Shown: in pieces, positions 5,120 to 11,128 of the stretch | Layout: each line of letters opens with the position of its first letter | How positions within the stretch are numbered: position 1 is the first letter of the stretch | IMG/VR virus record: IMGVR_UViG_3300010885_022071 | Coordinates: 1-41,509 of that record | From: a virus | Length of the DNA: 41,509 bases | Reading direction: 5' to 3' (one strand) | The notes under the pieces: generated by a model | The model's input: the letters and a program-made list of their open reading frames with translations, nothing else | Told to the model about the DNA's origin: nothing | Database searches by the model: none | Position numbers and translations under genes: made by a program

Positions 5120-6961
5120 ATGGGTATCAAACCAAAGGAAGTCCAACGTGACTTGCGACAACCATTCTGGAACAGGGATGATTTACATACATTCTCACCA
5201 GAGGAACGCGAACTCATACTTGCCGACACTATGGCGCATGAGGCTAAGAAACTTGCTCGCTTTCAAGCAATCGCTGGTGTGTACCAGACTGCGGATAGTG
5301 TGCTTACCAAGTCTAGTATCTCGGTAACTGCTGGTGACTTTAGCCAAATGGATTTAGGTGACTCACCTGCTTTCAATGACGGTAAGACTATTTATCTTAA
5401 TAGCAACATCCTCAAGGAAGTTGATGATAGTAGTTTGATTAGTCTCAATGGTGTGAACTACCATGAGGTTGCTCATATTCTCTGGTCACCGCGAGGTAAC
5501 TCCGAGTTTGGTCGCAACGTGGCTAGTAATGGGTACTTCCGAGCCTTTAACATTCTTGAGGATATGCGTATCGAGACTTTGCTAGTGGCTCGCTTCCCAA
5601 GCACTACCCAGTCTCTTATCAAGTCCACTCTTGATTACATTATGGAAAAGCCCGAGGGTTCGTATCCACTAATACGAGGTCGCAAGTACCTGCCACTTGA
5701 GATACGCCAGTTGTCTGCTGACCTATTCATTACTCAAAAGGGTGTTGTCTTTGTTAATAAGATGAATAACATCATTGACGAATACAGACTGCTTACTTAC
5801 CCAAGCGATTATGCGCGAGGCTTGCACCTTATCAAAGAGTTTCACGACCTACTTGATTTAGAGTCTGGTAAGCAGACTGGTGGTCAATGTGGGGATAGAC
5901 AACTACTCAAGTCGGGCAGACCAGAGGGTAATGAAAAGCAAAACAAAATTGCTAGTCGTGCTAAGGCTATGTCCAACACGAACGAGGAAATCAAGGACAA
6001 GTCTGGTGAGGATAACCAGTCTGGTGCTGGCTCACAGAAGCCTAACAATCCTGTTGAGTATGACCCTGCCAATCAGCGCAAGGAACAGTCTGATGAACTT
6101 GTCAATGCTGTACGCGAGGCTATTGACAAGTTGATGAAGTCTAAGCAACTCAAGGTTGAGGCTCGTCAGTTACGCTCTGCTATTCGTGAGTCTGACCGCG
6201 CTAGTCGCAAGGATGTCAAGAATGATTACACGCAACAAGAACCTGACGGTGCTTACCGAGTCGCAAGCAAGGCTTTCGGTGAGGAACTTAGCAGACTGCG
6301 TATTGACAATGACCCTCATTGGCAGATTGAAAAGCCAGTAGGCAGACTCAATATCAACCGCGTTATGAACATGAATGTCAATGACATTACAACAGTCTTT
6401 GACCAATGGAATGAGGGCAGGGATGATTACAATATCGAGGCAGTTATTATGTGCGATACATCTGGGTCTATGGGTAGCATTATCAACGAAACTATGCAAT
6501 CCATGTGGGCAATCAAACGTGCGCTAGAACAGATTGAGGCTAAGGTAACAGTCTTATCTTTTAGCGACCAAATCAAAACTATCTATTCTAGTAATGATTT
6601 AGCCACGAATAGGTATCGGCTTGCCTATGACGGTGGTGGAACTTCACCGCTTGAGGGTTTGCTGGATGTCGAGTCTATCCTTGAGTCCTCAAGGCGTAAA
6701 ACTAAACTATTATTCATTATCACAGACGGTGAATGGTCTAATAATACAGACTGCGACCGAACTATTGCCCGTATCAACGAGATTGACGGGGTAGTATCCC
6801 AAGTTGTTTATATTAGTAGTTACGCTTCGGTTGATGTAAATGACCCTGATGTGCGCGTAAAAATACTAAGTCAATACCGCCATAACGCTCACGCGATTGA
6901 GTTAGTATCCAAGCCTAGAGAACTTGTGAACGTGGCTCGTAGTATTCTACGGAGTCTGTAA
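5120..6961 (+). CDS. VWA-domain protein with HExxH motif, CobT-like partner of the ATPase
   Basis: Predicted 613 residues. Near residue 115 is YHEVAHILW, an HExxH zinc-metallopeptidase signature. The middle (about 270-340) is charged and low in complexity. The C-terminal third is a VWA domain with a complete MIDAS metal site: DTSGSMG at about 446-452, the GGGTSPLEGL threonine, and IITDGEW. VWA proteins of this type pair with MoxR/CobS ATPases; CobT of aerobic cobaltochelatase has the same VWA end, and VWA/HExxH proteins also occur alone in phages. Whether the HExxH is catalytic is not known. The stop overlaps a TAATG and a large structured region follows. Confidence 0.85.
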   Translation: MGIKPKEVQRDLRQPFWNRDDLHTFSPEERELILADTMAHEAKKLARFQAIAGVYQTADSVLTKSSISVTAGDFSQMDLGDSPAFNDGKTIYLNSNILKEVDDSSLISLNGVNYHEVAHILWSPRGNSEFGRNVASNGYFRAFNILEDMRIETLLVARFPSTTQSLIKSTLDYIMEKPEGSYPLIRGRKYLPLEIRQLSADLFITQKGVVFVNKMNNIIDEYRLLTYPSDYARGLHLIKEFHDLLDLESGKQTGGQCGDRQLLKSGRPEGNEKQNKIASRAKAMSNTNEEIKDKSGEDNQSGAGSQKPNNPVEYDPANQRKEQSDELVNAVREAIDKLMKSKQLKVEARQLRSAIRESDRASRKDVKNDYTQQEPDGAYRVASKAFGEELSRLRIDNDPHWQIEKPVGRLNINRVMNMNVNDITTVFDQWNEGRDDYNIEAVIMCDTSGSMGSIINETMQSMWAIKRALEQIEAKVTVLSFSDQIKTIYSSNDLATNRYRLAYDGGGTSPLEGLLDVESILESSRRKTKLLFIITDGEWSNNTDCDRTIARINEIDGVVSQVVYISSYASVDVNDPDVRVKILSQYRHNAHAIELVSKPRELVNVARSILRSL

Positions 6962-6966
6962 TGACC

Positions 6967-7578
6967 TGTGGTATGAGCGTACTTGACGAGGATAGCATTG
7001 TGGGGTCTTACTTCCTTTCATCTCTGCAATCGCTGTGCGCTCATACCACACCTAACAAACTTGGTACGCTCAACGAACGGAGTAGTGAACATAGTCTTAC
7101 GAGACATGAAGTAGCGAAATCGTTTCCTCTGGGCGTACCAACTAGATTTAGCCACAAACGTCATGGGGCAATATTGCCTGTGTCTGGCATACAAGGGTCA
7201 TGGTATATGTTCCGCCTTGTGTGTCTATGGGGTACTCCCCCCAAATTGGGAGTCGCGTTGGATGAAGCGAGCATAGAAGGAGTCCCTACTTGCGAACTTG
7301 ACCTCTTGTGGCTAAAAACCTTTAGCAATATTAACAATAATGTTGCTATTCAATTTAATATCTATGACGGCTTACTGTCCAAACCATGTAGCACTACAAA
7401 ATTGTAGTCAAGATTGGTAGTGAAGTAATGCTCTCCGTAGATATTAACCCTGTTAGTGAGAGGCAACGGCTAGTATGCAATACCGCGAAAGACCTAACGT
7501 ACTGCAAGTCTCGCAAGAGCGCGTTGTACGTTGTTCCGAGTAGCCGTTCCACAGAACACCCTCTGCCTCTCACTAACA
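6967..7578 (+). ncRNA. Candidate large ornate RNA, about 610 nt, multi-domain
   Basis: Four domains in series are closed by helices: 13 bp (6967-6979/7038-7050), 9 bp plus two extending pairs, one a U.G wobble (7061-7071/7131-7141), 11 bp perfect (TTTAGCCACAA 7147-7157 / TTGTGGCTAAA 7306-7316) and 15 bp perfect (7451-7465/7564-7578). Inside are GTCT(TACG)AGAC, GGCAATATTGCC, ACAAGG/CCTTGT, ACTCCC/GGGAGT, AACGGCTA/TAGCCGTT, AACGTAC/GTACGTT and CTC(GCAA)GAG with a GNRA loop. Hairpins at 7323-7348 and 7393-7408 link domains III and IV. The size, phage setting and architecture recall the GOLLD and ROOL ornate phage RNAs, but I cannot match either by sequence. A 148-codon frame (6961-7407) overlaps it and is judged less likely. 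Confidence 0.6.
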
Positions 7579-7606
7579 TTATTAACTAGATTAACTAGGA
7601 GTAACC

Positions 7607-7849
7607 ATGAATAACGTCTCAACACAAACTTACGCGCCAGATACTCTTTGCTCGGATTGTGACATTCGAGTCTGGGATGTCTGGGGATGTATTAACAATG
7701 ATGAACATAATAAACTGTGTTTGATGTGCTGTGGATGTCCTGAACATAAGGACTACTGGGGTACTAAATGCTGTGGCGAGGACTACTACAACAAAGAATG
7801 TGACTGTTGCATGAATGTATGCGAAGTCTGTTATGAAAGCGAGGACTAA
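7607..7849 (+). CDS. Cysteine-rich zinc-binding small protein
   Basis: Predicted 80 residues with 15 cysteines in several CxxC/CC groups (CSDC, CLMCCGC, KCC, CDCC, CEVC), which suggests two or more zinc knuckles. TAGGAGT upstream is a good ribosome site. It opens a run of small overlapping genes after the structured RNA. No family is recognised; protein-protein or nucleic-acid binding is likely from the motif type alone. Confidence 0.75.
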   Translation: MNNVSTQTYAPDTLCSDCDIRVWDVWGCINNDEHNKLCLMCCGCPEHKDYWGTKCCGEDYYNKECDCCMNVCEVCYESED

Positions 7850-8113
7850 ATGAAAATAGTAAGTGAGTTAATATCAAAAGTAGTCTATAAAACTTATTAT
7901 TTATTTCCTGATGAACTTTGGGAACAATTTAAGGATACAATACGAGACGAACATGACATTGAGGATGATGAGGAAATACGATACGAGTTTAATTATGACT
8001 TTATGTGCTGGCTAGAGGAACAATTAGCCTCTGGTGATAATAGGATTACTACCGAGGAGTCTGAGGAAATGATAAACGGCGATTACAAATATGTAAAGTG
8101 GGATAACGAATGA
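7850..8113 (+). CDS. Small acidic protein of unknown function
   Basis: Predicted 87 residues, rich in Glu and Asp, starting on the base after the previous stop and overlapping the next gene by ATGA. It is mostly helical by composition, without membrane segment or known motif. The tight coupling supports that it is translated. Confidence 0.7.
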   Translation: MKIVSELISKVVYKTYYLFPDELWEQFKDTIRDEHDIEDDEEIRYEFNYDFMCWLEEQLASGDNRITTEESEEMINGDYKYVKWDNE

Positions 8114-8334
8114 GTGAAATAGCGACAGAAATAAAACCACCAGTTGAAAAATACGAGGTGACTATCAAGGGCAAGCAAGATAACAATACTATTTCTTATG
8201 AAATGAGAATAGTTGCTGACGACCCTGCCCATGCTACCGAAATAGGTATGGAGTGGGCAAAGCACCATACTGATAACTGGGTTACTTGTACCTACTATGT
8301 GTATCCAATAAACATTCATCTATGGGAGTCGTAA
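8110..8334 (+). CDS. Small beta-rich protein of unknown function
   Basis: Predicted 74 residues. The pattern KYEVTIKGK...ISYEMRIVADDPAHATEIGMEWAKHH looks like a two-strand plus helix fold, in which a strand and an A-D-D/N-x-x-x-A-x-x-x-A helix alternate. A comparable acidic strand is present in the 1825 gene product. Start and stop overlap both neighbours (ATGA, TAATG). Confidence 0.7.
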   Translation: MSEIATEIKPPVEKYEVTIKGKQDNNTISYEMRIVADDPAHATEIGMEWAKHHTDNWVTCTYYVYPINIHLWES

Positions 8335-8459
8335 TGAGTAATCTTGATTTGATTGAGAAGTTAATATCCATTTCATACCTGTTGGGTGATGATAAGGACT
8401 ATGACGTTTGGATTGCAGATGCGCTTACCGAAGCCATTGAGAAATTAAGGGAGTCATAA
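8334..8459 (+). CDS. Very small protein (41 aa) of unknown function
   Basis: Encodes MSNLDLIEKLISISYLLGDD, then 21 more residues ending EKLRES. It overlaps the previous stop (TAATG) and the next start (TAATG), and GGGAGT eight bases before its start is a good ribosome site. It is helical and acidic with no known motif. Confidence 0.6.
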   Translation: MSNLDLIEKLISISYLLGDDKDYDVWIADALTEAIEKLRES

Positions 8460-8698
8460 TGTTGTACCGAACCGCACTAGGGATAGTGCTTAGAGACTTA
8501 CGAATTGAGAGAGATTTGCGTATGCGTGATGTTGCTAACAAGGCTTATATATCATACGGCTATCTATCCGAGGTAGAACGTGGCAAGAAAGAACTAACAA
8601 GTGGCATTATGTTTAAGTTATGTGAGGCTTTAGATACTAATGTGCCTGACGTACTAAACCAAGTATCAAACTTGATGAGAGAGACAATAACAGTATGA
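8459..8698 (+). CDS. XRE-family HTH regulator, ClgR-like
   Basis: Predicted 79 residues that are almost only a helix-turn-helix domain. The stretch VLRDLRIERDLRMRDVANKA, then GYLSEVERGKKELTSG and LCEALD, follows ClgR of actinobacteria closely (LRxxRxxxGxTLREVSxxARVSLGYLSEVERGxKExSSELLxxICxAL). ClgR activates the clp protease genes in actinobacteria. The phage protein lacks the longer tail of host ClgR, so it could copy or block host ClgR. It is co-translated with its neighbours and could also act on phage promoters. Confidence 0.85.
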   Translation: MLYRTALGIVLRDLRIERDLRMRDVANKAYISYGYLSEVERGKKELTSGIMFKLCEALDTNVPDVLNQVSNLMRETITV

Positions 8699-8823
8699 GT
8701 AAGGGTATTTTCTTTGGCTGGTGCGGTAAAGGCGAGGATGCTAACCATACTGATTGTCGAGTATCGTTTACCTCAATCTTGACAGAGAAAACCTACACCT
8801 GCGAATGTGAGTGCCATAAATAA
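8695..8823 (+). CDS. Small Cys/His protein (42 aa), likely zinc-binding
   Basis: Starts within ATGA of the previous gene. It encodes MSKGIFFGWCGKGEDANHTD, then C-R-V ... and ends CECECHK. Five cysteines and two histidines suggest a zinc site. Its form (opening aromatic residues, C-x10-C, closing C-x-C-x-C-H) resembles small zinc peptides common in actinophages. Confidence 0.65.
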   Translation: MSKGIFFGWCGKGEDANHTDCRVSFTSILTEKTYTCECECHK

Positions 8824-8855
8824 TTATGGTAATGTTTACGAAAGAGAGAGAGAGA

Positions 8856-8933
8856 ATGAAACGGCTCATAAATAAGATTAAAAAGAGACGAACTATAAAA
8901 AAGCACGTTGGCAAATCTACATATTGGGATTGA
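8856..8933 (+). CDS. Tiny basic peptide (25 aa)
   Basis: ATG 8856 is preceded by a GA-repeat ribosome site (8844-8855). The peptide MKRLINKIKKRRTIKKHVGK then STYWD has 11 Lys/Arg residues. It may bind nucleic acid, or be a non-functional reading frame. An in-frame ATG at 8832 lacks a ribosome site. Confidence 0.4.
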   Translation: MKRLINKIKKRRTIKKHVGKSTYWD

Positions 8934-8950
8934 GAGAGAGAGAGAATAAA

Positions 8951-9271
8951 ATGGCAACTAGCCCTGAAATGAAACAGTTTGTAACAGATGTAGCAGACAT
9001 TATTACTGAATGTAGTAACTTGCTTATCTCAAAGCAAAACGATTACGGCCCTCTAAACATAGCAAACGCCCCTGGCGGTGCATTAAATGGATTAAGGGTT
9101 CGTATCTACGATAAAGTATCGCGCATTAACAACTTAATAGACGAAAACAAAGACCCAAAGCATGAGTCGCTGCGGGATTCATTCCTTGACCTAGCCAATT
9201 ACGGCATTATTGCTTTAATGGTTATTGACGGAGTATGGCCTAAACTAGAAAACGGAGAGAACAATGGCTAA
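8951..9271 (+). CDS. DUF1599 (Nmad1-type) nucleotide-related protein
   Basis: Predicted 106 residues; ATG 8951 has a GA-repeat ribosome site upstream. The signature K-Q-N-D-Y-G-P-L-N-I, then G-L-R-V-R-I-Y-D-K-V-S-R-I-N-N-L and D-S-F-L-D-L-A-N-Y-G-I-I-A-L, matches DUF1599, called nucleotide modification associated domain 1 in comparative studies of phage base-modification genes. The fold is an all-alpha NTP-pyrophosphatase-like bundle. No clear base-modification partner enzyme is seen nearby, so the role here is open; nucleotide-pool control is possible. Confidence 0.85.
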   Translation: MATSPEMKQFVTDVADIITECSNLLISKQNDYGPLNIANAPGGALNGLRVRIYDKVSRINNLIDENKDPKHESLRDSFLDLANYGIIALMVIDGVWPKLENGENNG

Positions 9272-9509
9272 AAAGAGTAAGAAGAAAGAAAACATCAGCA
9301 TTGAGAAAGTCACTATTGAATTCACACTTAAACTTGATAATGACAAGGATATTGTTAAATACTTTAACACTCTAGACGCTGATATAAAAAGAGCAATCTT
9401 AAAAGGTACTGTTTACACCTCTTTGTTAAACTCCGAGGCTCTTGTAATAGTAAATGAGGGAAACTCTTGGGCAGAACTCAACCTGTCACCATTAGCCGAG
9501 GAATCGTAG
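9264..9509 (+). CDS. Small protein with basic N-terminus, unknown function
   Basis: Predicted 81 residues, overlapping the DUF1599 gene by eight bases, with GGAGA upstream. It starts MAKKSKKKEN, followed by an alternating hydrophobic pattern (KVTIEFTLKLDN) and a helix. No family recognised. Confidence 0.65.
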   Translation: MAKKSKKKENISIEKVTIEFTLKLDNDKDIVKYFNTLDADIKRAILKGTVYTSLLNSEALVIVNEGNSWAELNLSPLAEES

Positions 9510-9664
9510 TGGATGATACCCAACTTATTTGTATATTTTGCATGACGTTTTTAGAACTTGAAGCAAAGTATTGCTCTGGATGTAATGAATACAAAGGCGT
9601 AGTTTCATTTGCAGAGTTAAGAGAATACTACCCAGATACTTACAAGGAGATAGTTTATGGATAA
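9509..9664 (+). CDS. Zinc-ribbon small protein (51 aa)
   Basis: GTG 9509 shares its G with the previous TAG and has GAGGAA seven bases upstream, so it fits better than an earlier in-frame start inside the neighbouring gene. It has two knuckles, CIFC and CSGC, 15 residues apart, typical of a rubredoxin-like zinc ribbon. Function unknown. Confidence 0.65.
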   Translation: MDDTQLICIFCMTFLELEAKYCSGCNEYKGVVSFAELREYYPDTYKEIVYG

Positions 9665-9860
9665 CGTTGATGAGTACCTAGATTGGTACAACATGGGAGT
9701 AGAGAGAAAATGGATTACCCCTGCTTTCTGTATGACACATGACGGAGACCCTTATTTAACTGAACTTGAAGCACAAGACTGGGAGGATGGGGGAGACCCT
9801 TGCGCTTTCGTAGTCAAACTTGCTATGGAGAACGGTTACTATGAGTCACCCTCACGATAA
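9657..9860 (+). CDS. Small conserved actinophage protein
   Basis: Predicted 67 residues, acidic. The pattern Y-L-D-W-Y-N-M-G-V-E-R-K-W-I ... F-C-M-T-H-D-G-D-P ... E-D-G-G-D-P-C-A is typical of a common small actinophage family of unknown role (W-I-x-P-x-F-C-x-T-H-D-G). It overlaps the genes on both sides. Confidence 0.75.
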   Translation: MDNVDEYLDWYNMGVERKWITPAFCMTHDGDPYLTELEAQDWEDGGDPCAFVVKLAMENGYYESPSR

Positions 9861-10191
9861 TTATCCCCCAAAACAATTTGCTAATGAACCAGATTGGTTT
9901 AGGCTTGATGGTCATATGGGTACAAATATGCATAAAGTAACTGAATCTAAAATTAAACAAGTGCCTAAAACTAAAGCAGGTATCTATGAAGATAATATGT
10001 TTAAGAGTGAGTTGCGAAAGACTCAGATAAAGTTAAATAAATTGACAGACTATATGGCTGGTGTTCTTGATTACATTGACTATTTAGAGAGACAAAAGCC
10101 TACCGATAGTAAAGAAAAAGAAATTTACGCAGATATTATTCTTGACCTAAAAGAGATACTAGGAGAGTACCTAAATGAAACGCATAATTAA
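9841..10191 (+). CDS. Hypothetical protein with C-terminal helix
   Basis: Predicted 116 residues. ATG 9841 has GGAGA upstream at 9827-9831; earlier in-frame starts lie inside the previous gene. The N-terminus is Pro/His rich (MSHPHDNYPPKQF) and the last 60 residues form long helices, possibly coiled. Function unknown. It overlaps the next gene by 17 bases. Confidence 0.65.
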   Translation: MSHPHDNYPPKQFANEPDWFRLDGHMGTNMHKVTESKIKQVPKTKAGIYEDNMFKSELRKTQIKLNKLTDYMAGVLDYIDYLERQKPTDSKEKEIYADIILDLKEILGEYLNETHN

Positions 10192-10354
10192 AACTGCTGA
10201 TGAACAAGATGCTTACACATCTTGGCGCAAAGCCTATGTATATCTAACTCGTGCTGGTGCGGTTAAAGCAATAAAAAAACGCACCCATAAACGAGAGAGA
10301 CGAGAAGCAACTAAATGGATTAACGAGCAGTTGGATGGGGGTGGAGAGAAATGA
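10175..10354 (+). CDS. Small basic protein (59 aa)
   Basis: ATG 10175 follows AGGAGAG. The product has a strongly basic central block (KAIKKRTHKRERREATKW) and is likely to bind nucleic acid. It ends in ATGA, shared with the next gene. Confidence 0.6.
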   Translation: MKRIIKTADEQDAYTSWRKAYVYLTRAGAVKAIKKRTHKRERREATKWINEQLDGGGEK

Positions 10355-10476
10355 AATGGACTTATATGTTGGCTGGTGGTTTAATTGGATTTATTGTAGG
10401 TGCGACAGTTCAATTTATTGAAGATTTTGATAAAGATTTATACTACAACGACTGGAATAATGATGATGAATTCTAA
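10351..10476 (+). CDS. Small single-pass membrane protein (41 aa)
   Basis: GGAGAG stands directly upstream. The product MKWTYMLAGGLIGFIVGATV has one likely membrane segment (residues 4-22) followed by an acidic tail rich in Asp and Asn. Small phage membrane proteins of this shape often act in superinfection exclusion or membrane targeting, but nothing specific is visible. Confidence 0.6.
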   Translation: MKWTYMLAGGLIGFIVGATVQFIEDFDKDLYYNDWNNDDEF

Positions 10477-10490
10477 AAGGAGAAACTAAA

Positions 10491-10628
10491 ATGGGTAAGC
10501 ACCACGAAAAAGTATTAGAAGCACTAGAAGTGCGTAAGCGTAATGTACCTAACCGAGGTGGGTATAACACACCTGGCTCTATGAATAAGAAAAAAACAGG
10601 TTATGTTAGCAAGGGTAAGAAGCGATAA
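10491..10628 (+). CDS. Small basic protein (45 aa)
   Basis: It has an AAGGAG ribosome site (10477-10482) and a TAATG overlap with the next gene. The product is Lys/Arg/Gly rich (ending SKGKKR) and probably binds nucleic acid. Unknown family. Confidence 0.6.
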   Translation: MGKHHEKVLEALEVRKRNVPNRGGYNTPGSMNKKKTGYVSKGKKR

Positions 10629-10846
10629 TGGCTAATAAACACATTACTAACCCATGCTATTTTGTAGGGACTGTGGATGAGAGTGACCATCCATTTTGGA
10701 CATATCCAGACTCTAACAAAATGACTACACTTTGCCCTGCCTGTAATAACCCTGTTGCTATTAACAAGAGCAGTAGAACATTACGAAAGCATAACGGAGT
10801 TAGCATCCCTCCCGAACAGAGAGATTTAATTCATAGTTTTGAGTAG
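10628..10846 (+). CDS. Small protein with CPAC knuckle
   Basis: Predicted 72 residues. One CPAC pair (residues 36-39) plus an earlier Cys and His residues may bind zinc. The C-terminal RTLRKHNG recalls short zinc peptides of actinophages. It is the last gene of the rightward string and is followed by two hairpins with T runs. Confidence 0.65.
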   Translation: MANKHITNPCYFVGTVDESDHPFWTYPDSNKMTTLCPACNNPVAINKSSRTLRKHNGVSIPPEQRDLIHSFE

Positions 10847-10871
10847 TGCATAATAAAATAGACCAGAAACT

Positions 10872-10909
10872 ACCGCCCCTCTCCTAATCGGGAACGGGTG
10901 GTTTTTTCT
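10872..10909 (+). terminator. Terminator of the rightward operon
   Basis: The stem ACCGCCC / GGGTGGT (one G.U) with a 17-base loop is followed by TTTTTTC. It lies 25 bases after the last rightward gene. Confidence 0.65.
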
Positions 10910-10931
10910 TGTCCAAAGTATACCCTCTCCT

Positions 10932-10968
10932 CCTTCAGACCCCTAGGCCCAGCTGGGGAGAAGGTTTT
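10932..10968 (+). terminator. Second hairpin with T run
   Basis: The interrupted stem CCTTC...CCCC / GGGG...GAAGG with inner palindrome CCCAGCTGGG is followed by TTTT. It may be a back-up rightward terminator. The next 120 bases are AT-rich and hold no gene I can see. Confidence 0.45.
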
Positions 10969-11090
10969 GTATAAAAAAATCCTATTAGTTTTAATTAAAT
11001 TTTTGTAATCTAATCATTATTACAACTTATGCATCTTTAGCATCTTTGAAAAATAGCTGGCGGCCGTAGGAAAAAGTGGCATAAGAAAAA

Positions 11091-11116
11091 CCCCCTAGTT
11101 TTGATTAACTAGGGGG
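11091..11116. terminator. Bidirectional terminator between converging operons
   Basis: CCCCCTAGTT / AACTAGGGGG form a perfect 10-bp stem. On the minus strand the stem is followed by TTTTTC, so it ends the ribonucleotide reductase transcript; on the plus strand CTTTC follows. Confidence 0.8.
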
Positions 11117-11128
11117 CTTTCTATTTAA

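Noticed and set aside
6961-7407. 148-codon frame after the VWA gene (TAATG overlap, GGAG upstream)
   Set aside because: It coincides with several long perfect helices and its stop falls in a hairpin; the product shows no motif. I keep it as the alternative to the RNA reading, not as a gene.
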